This document shows, in pieces, positions 8,666 through 15,965 of a stretch of 64,000 nucleotides of DNA (position 1 is the stretch's first letter; each line of letters starts with the position of its first letter). The translations under genes and the position numbers were made by a program. The stretch lies in contig NZ_QYAC01000009.1 in NCBI RefSeq assembly GCF_016758195.1, forward strand, positions 1 through 64,000, given 5' to 3'. Origin of the DNA: Leucobacter chromiireducens subsp. solipictus. Its GTDB lineage: Bacteria; Actinomycetota; Actinomycetes; Actinomycetales; Microbacteriaceae. The notes beneath the pieces were generated by a model. The model was not told the origin of the DNA. It saw nothing but the letters and a program-made list of their open reading frames with translations, and did no database searches.

Positions 8666-9393
8666 GAGCCGAGATACGCTTTCATCAGAAGGGCGGAGTC
8701 CTGGGCGTCTGCGGGACCGAGCGTCATGGTGATCCGGCCCTCACTGAGCACGTGCGTGCGATCCGCCGCGGCGACGGTCTGCTGAGCGCGCTGCTCCACG
8801 AGGAGGACGGCGGTGCCGCGCTCGCGGATGCGTTCGATCGAGGCAAACACGGTGTCGACGGCGGTCGGGGACAACCCGAGCGAGGGTTCGTCGAGTGCCA
8901 GGAGGCGGGGGGCCGCGAGGAGTGCCCGTCCGATGGCCAGCTGCTGCTGCTGCCCGCCCGAGAGGAGCCCCGCCTGGCGGTCCGCAAACTCATCGAGGAT
9001 GGGAAACAGCGAATGCACCCAGGCGAGATCCTCGTCCAGGCCGGCCGAACTGGCGCGGGCGGTCGAGCCGAGGCGCAGATTCTCGCGCACCGTCAGCCGG
9101 CCGAAGACGTTGTGCCCCTCCGACACGAGCGCGAGACCCGAGCGCGCAATACGCTCGGTCGGCACCCCCAGCGTGGCGGCTCCCGCGAACTCGAGTGCGG
9201 TCGCCTGGGCGCGCACCGCCCCGACCAGCGCGTGCATGAACGAGGATTTTCCGGCCCCGTTCGGCCCGATGATCCCGACGAGCTCGCCCGCGTCGACGTG
9301 GCAGGAGACGCCGTTGACGGCGCGGACGCCGCGGTAGGAGACCGTGAGGTGGTCGACGGTGAGGAGGCGCGTCGGCGCGGGAGCGGCGGTCAT
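8662..9393 (-). CDS. livF: Branched-chain-type ABC transporter ATPase (LivF)
   Basis: 243-aa ATPase: Walker A GPNGAGKSS (about residue 43), signature LLSGGQQQQLAIGRAL, Walker B LLALDEPSLGLSP and the LivF-like LVEQ switch region. The ATG at 9393 overlaps the livG stop (9390). A longer upstream frame is only the livG antisense-frame shadow. Confidence 0.88.
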   Translation of the reverse strand: MTAAPAPTRLLTVDHLTVSYRGVRAVNGVSCHVDAGELVGIIGPNGAGKSSFMHALVGAVRAQATALEFAGAATLGVPTERIARSGLALVSEGHNVFGRLTVRENLRLGSTARASSAGLDEDLAWVHSLFPILDEFADRQAGLLSGGQQQQLAIGRALLAAPRLLALDEPSLGLSPTAVDTVFASIERIRERGTAVLLVEQRAQQTVAAADRTHVLSEGRITMTLGPADAQDSALLMKAYLGS

Positions 9394-10166
9394 CCGAGGG
9401 CCCCCTCGCCGATCTGGGCGGCCGCGCTGCCGAGGTAACTGCTCGCGAGCCGCGCGTCGTGCCGGACCTCGTCGGGCGTGCCCGCGAGGACGTTCTTCCC
9501 GGCTCCGAGGACCGTAATGGTGTCGCAGCTCGAGAAAATGAGCGGCATGTTGTGATCGATGAGGAGCACGCCCACGTCGCGGTCGGCGACGGCACGCATC
9601 GTCTCGCGCAGGTGCTCCGCCTCGCCGTCGTTCAGCCCGGCCGCGGGTTCGTCGAGCAGCACGTAGCTCGGTCGGGTCGCGAGTGCGCGGGCGACCCCGA
9701 GGCGGCGTTCCACGCCGTGGGGCAGCCGGTCGGCATCGTGCAGCAGCCACTCCTCGAGCAGGAGATCCGCGAGGAGCTCCCGGGCGAGGGCGCGCGCCGC
9801 GCGCGGGCCGGCCCCGCAGGCGAGCGCGGTGACCTCGACGTTTTCGAGCACGGTGCAGCCGGCGAAGAGGTGTCCGTGCTGAAAGGTGCGGGCGACCCCG
9901 CGGCGCGCTCGGCGCTCGGGGCGGACCCGCGTGAAGTCCTCGCCGTCGACGTACACGTGACCGCTGTCCGGGCGATCGTAGCCGGTGAGGATATTCACCA
10001 GTGTCGACTTGCCGGCACCGTTGGCACCGATGAGGCCAGTGACCTGGCCGCGGGGGATGTCAATCGTGACATCCTGGAGCGCTTGGACCCCGCTGTATGC
10101 GCGGGAGAGGGCCTCCCCCCGCAGCTGCCGGGCAGCTGCGGGGGGAGAGACTGTCGACGGCGTCAT
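9390..10166 (-). CDS. livG: Branched-chain-type ABC transporter ATPase (LivG)
   Basis: 258-aa ATPase with Walker A GANGAGKST, the LivG-type GVARTFQ loop, Walker B YVLLDEPAAGLN and the LLIDHNM switch. The ABC signature is degenerate (LPHGVERRLGVARAL instead of LSGGQ or LSYGQQRR), which may be a true family variant. It starts 12 bp after the livJ stop and overlaps livF by 4 bp. Confidence 0.87.
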   Translation of the reverse strand: MTPSTVSPPAAARQLRGEALSRAYSGVQALQDVTIDIPRGQVTGLIGANGAGKSTLVNILTGYDRPDSGHVYVDGEDFTRVRPERRARRGVARTFQHGHLFAGCTVLENVEVTALACGAGPRAARALARELLADLLLEEWLLHDADRLPHGVERRLGVARALATRPSYVLLDEPAAGLNDGEAEHLRETMRAVADRDVGVLLIDHNMPLIFSSCDTITVLGAGKNVLAGTPDEVRHDARLASSYLGSAAAQIGEGALG

Positions 10167-10178
10167 GTGCGCGTCTCG

Positions 10179-11384
10179 CTAGCGGATGACTTTTTCGGGT
10201 GCGCGGGTCTCGACGTGCGCGAGCGCCCCGTCGGCAACCTGGAGCACGCGCTGCGGACGCTCCACGTTGACGTGCAATTCCTCGCTGAAGGAGGTGGGGC
10301 CGACGAGGAGCGGAACGTCCGTGAAACCCGTGAGGGCCGCGGCGAGCTTGTCCCCGTCCCAGGATCCGGCCTCCTCCGCCGCGAGCTTCACTGCCTCGAT
10401 TGCGGAGGCCCCCGTGGTCATGCTGCCGTTCTCGGGCCGGGAACCCGTGACCTCTTCGTACGTCGCCGAGGCCTCGTTCACCTTCGGGTCGCTGTCGTCG
10501 CCCCAGACCGAGGGGTACGTGACGATGTAGTAGTCCGTGAGCCCGGGGATCGCGTCGAGCCAGAACGTCCCGTCCATGCCGAATCCGGAGACGACGGGGG
10601 TGTCGATGCCGCCGTCGCGGAGTTCTTTCGCGGCCTTGCCGCCGCCCTCGCCGTAGCTGCAGTTGAACACGACGTCCGGTGCGGGGCCGCTCGTGATCTT
10701 CGAGACGGTCTCCTTGATGGAGTCGCCCTGCTTGAACGTATAGGTGGCGATCTCGGTGCCGCCGAGCTCGGTGAACCGCTTCGCGGCGGTCTCGCACTGA
10801 TTCTGCGTGTACTTGATGGAGTCGTCCTTGACGAAGACGGCGTTCTTCCAGCCCCGCTCGGTCGCGAACTCGGCCATCACGCTGGCCTCGCCGGGGACGG
10901 CGTTGCCGAGCGAGAAGCCGATGTTGAGGCCGCCCTCGGGGCCGTAAATGGTGTCGCCGACGCAGGGGGCGATGTTGAGGATGTTGTGTTGTTCGGCGAC
11001 CTGTGAGGCGGGGACCGCGGTGTCGTAGTCGCACGTCACCATGAGGACCTTCGCCCCGTCGTCGATGAGGCTCTGCGCGGCGGGCGCGTATTTCTCGAAG
11101 TCCGATCCGGTGTCGATCACGGAGAGCTCGACCGGGGTGCCGTCGATGCCGCCGTCCTCGTTGAGCTCGTCAACGGCGATCTTCATGGCGGTGAGCGCGG
11201 GGGTGTCGAAGGGGGACATGAATCCCGTCTCGGCCATCACCGCGCCGATGAGAATTGGTTCACCGGCGTCGCCCGCATCAGCGGTGGAGCCGGATCCGGA
11301 TCCGGGTGCTGCGGAGACGCAGCCGGACAGTGCGAGCGAGCTGACGGCGAGTGCCGTCAGGACGCCCAGATGGGTCTTGCGCAT
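10179..11384 (-). CDS. ABC transporter substrate-binding lipoprotein (LivJ-type)
   Basis: 401 aa. A lipoprotein signal peptide ends at LALSGC (Cys22). It is followed by a Ser/Gly-rich tether and a periplasmic-binding fold of the Leu/Ile/Val-binding (PBP type 1) class starting at EPILIGAVMAETGFMSPFD. First gene of the liv operon, with its promoter at 11540-11567. Binding proteins of this class near aromatic catabolism genes often carry aromatic acids rather than leucine. An upstream in-frame extension to 11537 is rejected because the signal peptide fits the ATG at 11384. Confidence 0.87.
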   Translation of the reverse strand: MRKTHLGVLTALAVSSLALSGCVSAAPGSGSGSTADAGDAGEPILIGAVMAETGFMSPFDTPALTAMKIAVDELNEDGGIDGTPVELSVIDTGSDFEKYAPAAQSLIDDGAKVLMVTCDYDTAVPASQVAEQHNILNIAPCVGDTIYGPEGGLNIGFSLGNAVPGEASVMAEFATERGWKNAVFVKDDSIKYTQNQCETAAKRFTELGGTEIATYTFKQGDSIKETVSKITSGPAPDVVFNCSYGEGGGKAAKELRDGGIDTPVVSGFGMDGTFWLDAIPGLTDYYIVTYPSVWGDDSDPKVNEASATYEEVTGSRPENGSMTTGASAIEAVKLAAEEAGSWDGDKLAAALTGFTDVPLLVGPTSFSEELHVNVERPQRVLQVADGALAHVETRAPEKVIR

Positions 11385-11539
11385 GTGCTCGGGCCTTCCT
11401 GTGATGACGGAGCGGCTCGACAGTGAGGCCCGCTCGTCTGGATGTTCAGGGGCGCCAGCGGCGACGGGAGACGAAGAGCTGGGCTCTCGCAGCCCGGAAC
11501 AGGGAATCGGGCTGGGGTGTCGACGGTGACAGCACAATT

Positions 11540-11567
11540 ACTATCCCAGAAATGTAACGTCCGTCAA
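11540..11567 (-). promoter_or_regulatory. Promoter of liv operon with shared PaaX-type element
   Basis: Minus strand: -35 TTGACG (11562-11567), 16-bp spacer, -10 GATAGT (11540-11545). The extended box TGACGGACGT covers 11557-11566 and matches the TGAYGNWCGY element of the iorA, paaX and FAH promoters with the same spacing. Confidence 0.55.
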
Positions 11568-11603
11568 GAAGGTGTTTGAAATTGGCGAAGCGCGTACGCC
11601 GGG

Positions 11604-12425
11604 TTAGGGCGCGACGGAGCGCTCCACGAACGCGAATGCGGCCTGGTCGAGGTGCGTGACGATCTCCTCGATGAGGCGGGTGGCGGGATCGCCAGCCCAG
11701 TCGCTGCGGAGGAGTTCGCGGGGGAGGCCCGGATCCCGCATGGGCAGGACGCGCCAATCATCGAGCGCCCGCATGTAGTGGATGAACCCCTCCTGGGATT
11801 CGATGTCCGCAGGCTCGCGACGGCGCAGCGCCTGGAATCCGGGCTGGTGGCGGGCGAGGAAGTGCTGGTACCCCGCGTGGATATCCTCCAGATCCCAACT
11901 CTCGGACACCATGTGGCTGAGTTCCTGGCCGCCCGCGTGGCGACCCACGAAGAGATTCGTGTTCGCCATCAGGTCGAGCTGGTCGATCACCGCGATGGCC
12001 TCCTCGGCCATGCGGGCCGGCGCGATCCAGACGCCCTGTCCGGCGTTGCCAAAGCTGAGCGAGGCGAGGCGTGAGCGCAGGAGGTGCCGCTTCGCGCGGT
12101 GCTGCTCGGGGATCGAGAACGTCGCGATGCACCACCCATCACTCAGGTTTGCCGGTTGGCGGGAGTGCCAGATGAACTCGTCGCCGGTCGCGAGCGTGGT
12201 CTGGGCGTGCTCGGTGAGACGGTAGCCGCTGCGCCCGTCCCGCTTCTCGGGCAGGAGCCAGCCGCGCTTCTTCAGGCGGGACACACCGGTGCGGGTGCTC
12301 GACTCGTCAACGCCGAGGACCTCGAGCATCGCCACGATCCCTTTGATGGGGAGCCAGTCGCCCGTCCGGCGTGCGAACGCGCCGAGGAGGGTGACGAGGA
12401 GGGTGCGTGAGGTGTTCGAGTGCAT
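11604..12425 (-). CDS. PaaX-family transcriptional regulator
   Basis: 273 aa starting at ATG 12425 (MHSNTSRTLLVTLLGAF). The N-terminal winged helix (about 5-75) has the PaaX features STRTGVSRLKKRGWL and RSGYRLTEHA. The middle and C-terminal domains match PaaX (QGVWIAPARM, WDLEDIHAGYQHFL). PaaX represses phenylacetyl-CoA catabolism and senses an aryl-CoA, so this homologue may sense the CoA thioester made by the IorA system. The ATG at 12461 is rejected as start because it falls in the predicted -10 box. The gene is divergent from the VOC gene, and the shared region carries the putative operator. Confidence 0.85.
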   Translation of the reverse strand: MHSNTSRTLLVTLLGAFARRTGDWLPIKGIVAMLEVLGVDESSTRTGVSRLKKRGWLLPEKRDGRSGYRLTEHAQTTLATGDEFIWHSRQPANLSDGWCIATFSIPEQHRAKRHLLRSRLASLSFGNAGQGVWIAPARMAEEAIAVIDQLDLMANTNLFVGRHAGGQELSHMVSESWDLEDIHAGYQHFLARHQPGFQALRRREPADIESQEGFIHYMRALDDWRVLPMRDPGLPRELLRSDWAGDPATRLIEEIVTHLDQAAFAFVERSVAP

Positions 12426-12459
12426 TCGGGTGGCCTGCCTACTCCGCGAGGGGTGATCC

Positions 12460-12487
12460 ATATTGACATTTCTCTTGCGATCATCAC
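12460..12487 (-). promoter_or_regulatory. Autoregulatory promoter of the paaX-type gene
   Basis: Minus strand: -35 GTGATG (12482-12487), 16-bp spacer, weak -10 CAATAT (12460-12465). The extended box TGATGATCGC (12477-12486) matches the element at three other promoters. A TTGACA on the plus strand at 12463-12468 may serve the divergent VOC gene, so an operator here could control both. Confidence 0.45.
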
Positions 12488-12545
12488 AGATTCGTGACAG
12501 TTTGAGGTGGAGCCCGACGGAGTGTGCTCAGATACAGGAGCGTCC

Positions 12546-13031
12546 ATGACCCAGTTTCCATCGTTCTCTCACGTCGGTATTACGGTACCGAATCTTCGCG
12601 ATGCCGTCGATTGGTACCGCGACACGTTCGGCTGCTACCTGCTTGCGGGGCCGATCGAGGTTCACGAAGACGACAGTCCGCTCGGGATCGCCGCGACCGG
12701 CATTTACGGTGCAGGGTTCACTCGCTTCGCGTTTGCGCACATGTCGGGAGCTGACGGCGCGGGCCTGGAGATCTTCGAGTTCGCGGCCCCCGCGTATCAG
12801 CGCCCCGCCGATTCCTTCGAGTTTTGGCGCAGCGGTGTGAACCATTTCGCGGTCACCGCACACGACGTCGCGGGATTCGCGGCGCAGGTGGTGGCGGCGG
12901 GTGGGCGGCAGCGCTCCGAGGTCGTCGTGATCAACCCCGAACGCGGCTTCGAGATCGTCTACTGCGAAGATCCCTGGGGCAATGTGTTCGAGGTGTGCTC
13001 GCACCCCTACCCCTATATGTGGGGTGGGTGA
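12546..13031 (+). CDS. VOC-family (glyoxalase/dioxygenase fold) protein
   Basis: 161 aa with two beta-alpha-beta-beta-beta modules. Putative metal ligands are His in FSHVGITV, Glu in GLEIFEF, His in VNHFAV and Glu in CEDPWGNVFEV, the usual set for type I glyoxalase-like enzymes. The start is set by CAGGAGCGTCCATG; an in-frame start at 12507 lacks a ribosome site. It is divergent from the paaX-type gene. An epimerase, lyase or small dioxygenase role is possible; the substrate is unknown. Confidence 0.8.
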   Translation: MTQFPSFSHVGITVPNLRDAVDWYRDTFGCYLLAGPIEVHEDDSPLGIAATGIYGAGFTRFAFAHMSGADGAGLEIFEFAAPAYQRPADSFEFWRSGVNHFAVTAHDVAGFAAQVVAAGGRQRSEVVVINPERGFEIVYCEDPWGNVFEVCSHPYPYMWGG

Positions 13032-13048
13032 GGGGCGGAGCTCAGGCA

Positions 13049-13081
13049 ATTCGGGCCCCGGGCGCTGCCCGGGGCCCGAAT
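13049..13081. terminator. Bidirectional terminator
   Basis: 15-bp perfect stem (arm beginning ATTCGGGCCCCGGGC) with a 3-nt loop between the convergent VOC and thioesterase genes. Confidence 0.7.
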
Positions 13082-13094
13082 CTCTGTCATGGCG

Positions 13095-13493
13095 CTACGC
13101 GTCGCGGAGCACCGTGGTCACGCGGGCGGTCGACACGCGCCGGCCCTCCTCATCGTCGATCTCCACGGCGTAGACCGCGACGGACTTGCCGAGCCGGATG
13201 GCCGAGCAGGTGGCGGTGACTCGGCCCGCCGCGGCCCGGCCGGTATGGGTGGCGCTGATGTCGAGGCCGACCGCCGTGCGGCCGTCGCCCGCGTGTTCGC
13301 ACGCCGCGAGCGAGGCGAGGGTCTCGGCGAGTGTGCAGTAGGCGCCGCCGTGCATGGAGCCGGTGATCTGTCGATTGCCCGCGACGGGCATGGTGGCGAC
13401 GGCGTGCTCGGCGCTGACGCGAACGAACTCGATGCCGAGTCGCTCGTCGAGCTCACCGAGGATGGTCTGGACGGGTCCGGTGGTGGGGGTCAT
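13095..13493 (-). CDS. PaaI-type hotdog thioesterase
   Basis: 132-aa 4HBT hotdog protein with the GSMHGGAYCTLAE motif typical of PaaI/YdiI acyl-CoA thioesterases (the His-Gly-Gly turn and catalytic acidic residue). It probably hydrolyses a stalled aromatic CoA thioester. It lies 14 bp after the RidA gene in the same leftward operon, which diverges from the FAH operon. Confidence 0.83.
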   Translation of the reverse strand: MTPTTGPVQTILGELDERLGIEFVRVSAEHAVATMPVAGNRQITGSMHGGAYCTLAETLASLAACEHAGDGRTAVGLDISATHTGRAAAGRVTATCSAIRLGKSVAVYAVEIDDEEGRRVSTARVTTVLRDA

Positions 13494-13507
13494 GGCGTCT
13501 CCTCACG

Positions 13508-13921
13508 TCAGTGTGTGGGTGAGTCGGCATCGCCGAGGTAGGCGACGCCCTGGATCTCGATCAGTGCCTCGGGCTGCCACAGCTGCGTGACGCCGACCCC
13601 CGCCATGGCGGGGTACTCGGTTCCGGCCATCTCGCGCCAGAGCTTGCCGATCTCGCGGCCGTTGCGCTGGTAGTCGTCGACGTCGGTGAGGTAGATCGTG
13701 ACGTCGATGAGGTCGGCGGGTGTGCCGCCCGCGTGTTCGAGCGTGGCGAGCACGTTGCCGAACGCCTGGACGAACTGCTCGATGATGCCGCCGGGCACGA
13801 TCTCGTAGTCCGCGTTGAGGGCCGTCTGCCCGCCGAGATAGACAAAGGGGCCCGCTTTGACGCCGTGCGCAAAGCCCTTCGGCTTGCAGAGCTGCGGGGG
13901 GTTGATGATTTCTGCTGACAT
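13508..13921 (-). CDS. RidA-family protein (first copy)
   Basis: 137-aa YjgF/YER057c/UK114 protein. The start at 13921 has an ideal AGAAGGAGA site; the longer frame to 13987 does not. RidA proteins remove reactive enamine/imine intermediates or, in some subfamilies, hydrolyse aminoacrylates from ring cleavage. The usual catalytic Arg region is not clearly conserved (EYPAMAGVGVTQLW), so it may belong to an Rid1-7 catabolic subclass. First gene of the operon with the PaaI thioesterase. Confidence 0.8.
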   Translation of the reverse strand: MSAEIINPPQLCKPKGFAHGVKAGPFVYLGGQTALNADYEIVPGGIIEQFVQAFGNVLATLEHAGGTPADLIDVTIYLTDVDDYQRNGREIGKLWREMAGTEYPAMAGVGVTQLWQPEALIEIQGVAYLGDADSPTH

Positions 13922-14008
13922 CGTTGTCTCCTTCTGAGCCTGGGGCTCCTGGCACTTCGAGCCGGTGGCTCTGGGTGGGCGTCGCAAGAAACTTTCTGTC
14001 TCGTACTT

Positions 14009-14036
14009 GTGACGTTCGTGATTATTCTGACATACT
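14009..14036 (+). promoter_or_regulatory. Promoter of the FAH-tesB-hydroxylase operon with shared element
   Basis: Plus strand: -35 GTGACG (14009-14014), 16-bp spacer, -10 CATACT (14031-14036). The extended box TGACGTTCGT covers 14010-14019. Architecture is identical to the iorA promoter. The following TTCGTGATT also resembles the half of the published E. coli PaaX consensus reading TTCGYGWT. Confidence 0.55.
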
Positions 14037-14108
14037 TGGGAGCCATTCGGGGAAACTGATCACACCGAATTCCGAGGCGAACGCCTCACCTGAGCTACGG
14101 GAGCAACG

Positions 14109-14987
14109 ATGCACTTGGCGACAATCCACACGGGGGCCGGCCACACGCGCGCCGCCGTCCGCGGCAGCGACGCCGACGACTGGACCCTCCTTGCGGAATC
14201 CGACGCGGGCGTGCTGATCGCGCACCCCGACTGGCGCGATCGGGTCGACCGGGCGCTCGCCGATCCGGGATCGGAGCGCGTGAGCGCGGCCGGCTCGGAG
14301 CTGGCGGCCCCGATCCCGCGCCCCGCGAAGATCGTCTGTTGCGGGCTGAACTACCACGACCACATTGTGGAGACCGGGCGCGACGTTCCGGAGTACCCGA
14401 CGCTGTTCGCGAAGTTCGCGGATACGCTGACCGGCCCGACCGCTGACCTCGTGATCGCGGGATCCGAGAAGGTCGACTGGGAGGCCGAACTCGTCGTCGT
14501 TGTGGGGGCTCCGATCCGCCACGCGAGCCGCGCGCAAGCCGAAGCGGCGATCCTGGGATACACGGTGGCGAACGACGTCTCCTGCCGGGACTGGCAGGCG
14601 CGCACGCTGCAGTGGTTCCAGGGAAAGGCCTGGGATCGCACCACGCCGCTCGGCCCCGTCGTGGTGACCGCGGACGCGATCTCGCCCACAGACGGGCTCA
14701 GCATCCAGTGCGAGATCGACGGCGACACCGTGCAGCACAGCAACACCCGAGAGCTCGTGTTCGACGCCGCCGACCTCGTCGCGTATGTGTCCCAGTTCAC
14801 GGAACTCGGCCCGGGAGACCTCATCCTCACCGGGACCCCGGGCGGCGTGGGCCTCGGGGCCACCCCGCCGCGGTGGCTGCGCGACGGTCAGGTGCTCACC
14901 ACCACGATCGCGGGCATCGGCACGCTGACGAACACGTTGCGTATCTCGCAGCTCGCACCCGCACACGAACCGGAGGATCCCGCATGA
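14109..14987 (+). CDS. Fumarylacetoacetate hydrolase (FAH) family protein
   Basis: 292 aa. The N-terminal ~65 residues are a short lid domain. The FAH catalytic domain starts at KIVCCGLNYHDHI and includes metal ligand Glu in WEAELVVVVG, then DVSCRDWQARTLQW and the conserved LILTGTPGGVG loop. Such enzymes hydrolyse or decarboxylate 1,3-dioxo acids such as fumarylpyruvate or acylpyruvates formed after ring opening. First gene of the rightward operon; overlaps tesB by an ATGA. Confidence 0.86.
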   Translation: MHLATIHTGAGHTRAAVRGSDADDWTLLAESDAGVLIAHPDWRDRVDRALADPGSERVSAAGSELAAPIPRPAKIVCCGLNYHDHIVETGRDVPEYPTLFAKFADTLTGPTADLVIAGSEKVDWEAELVVVVGAPIRHASRAQAEAAILGYTVANDVSCRDWQARTLQWFQGKAWDRTTPLGPVVVTADAISPTDGLSIQCEIDGDTVQHSNTRELVFDAADLVAYVSQFTELGPGDLILTGTPGGVGLGATPPRWLRDGQVLTTTIAGIGTLTNTLRISQLAPAHEPEDPA

Positions 14988-15895
14988 ACACCGCACCGAC
15001 CCCCGACAGCTCGGCCGCCCCGGGGAACCACGCCGATAGCCAGCGTTTCCTGGCCGCGATCCGGCTCACCGAGCGGCCCGCGGAGGTATTCGATCGCGCC
15101 TTCGAGGTGATCCCCCAGTATGTGCCGTGGCCCAAAGCGTACGGCGGGGACTCCGTCGCGCAGGCCGCTGCCGCGGCGCTCGCCACCGTCGGGGACGACC
15201 GTGAGCTGCACGCGATGCACAGCTCATTCCTGCGCCCCGTCACCATTGGCGAGCCCGTCCGCTACGAGGTCGAGCTGCTCCGCGATGGGCGCGGCTACTC
15301 CACCCGCCATGTCCGTGGGTTCCAGGGCGGCAAAGCGGTATTTCTCACGACCGCCTCGTTCCAGGTCCCCGAGGACGGCCCGGTGCACGCCCCCGCCATC
15401 CCCGAGGTGCCCGCGCCCGAGAGCCTTCCGAGCTCCGCAGACTACCTTCGCGAGCGCGGCGCGGACACCTCGCCCGCGGGCGACTACTGGGCACACGGCC
15501 GCAGCTTCGATATGCGGCACATTCCGGGCCCGCTGTACGTCGAGGTCGACGGGGTGGCGAGCACGCATCAGGGGGTGTGGCTCCGCGCCTTCGAGACGCT
15601 GCCGGATGACCCGCGCACTCAGCAGCTCGCACTCGCCTACGCCTGCGACTACACCATCCTGGAACCCTCGCTCCGTGCCCTCGGCCTGCACTGGTCGACG
15701 CCCGGGCTCGTGACCGCGAGCCTGGATCACAGCATGTGGTTCCACAGCCCGGCGCGCGCCGACGACTGGGTGCTGTACCTCCAGGACAGCTCCGGCGTGC
15801 AGCGTGGTCGCGGCCTCAATCTCGGCCGCTTCTTCGCCCGAGACGGCACGCTCATCGCGACCGTCGCGCAAGAGGGCATGATCCGCCACCCCTGA
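14984..15895 (+). CDS. tesB: Acyl-CoA thioesterase II (TesB-type)
   Basis: 303-aa double hotdog enzyme. Diagnostic segments are the ASFQ turn, ACDYTIL and TASLDHSMWFH with the catalytic Asp. The start ATG overlaps the FAH stop (14984-14987) and is preceded by CGGAGGATC. In this operon it may release a hydroxylated aromatic or ring-opened acid from CoA. It is the second thioesterase in this regulon. Confidence 0.86.
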   Translation: MNTAPTPDSSAAPGNHADSQRFLAAIRLTERPAEVFDRAFEVIPQYVPWPKAYGGDSVAQAAAAALATVGDDRELHAMHSSFLRPVTIGEPVRYEVELLRDGRGYSTRHVRGFQGGKAVFLTTASFQVPEDGPVHAPAIPEVPAPESLPSSADYLRERGADTSPAGDYWAHGRSFDMRHIPGPLYVEVDGVASTHQGVWLRAFETLPDDPRTQQLALAYACDYTILEPSLRALGLHWSTPGLVTASLDHSMWFHSPARADDWVLYLQDSSGVQRGRGLNLGRFFARDGTLIATVAQEGMIRHP

Positions 15896-15965
15896 CTCCC
15901 CGCCGTACCGCGGTCGCGCGCACCCAATGGAGGGGCCGCGCTGCACCCGTAGAAAGGACACCCGA

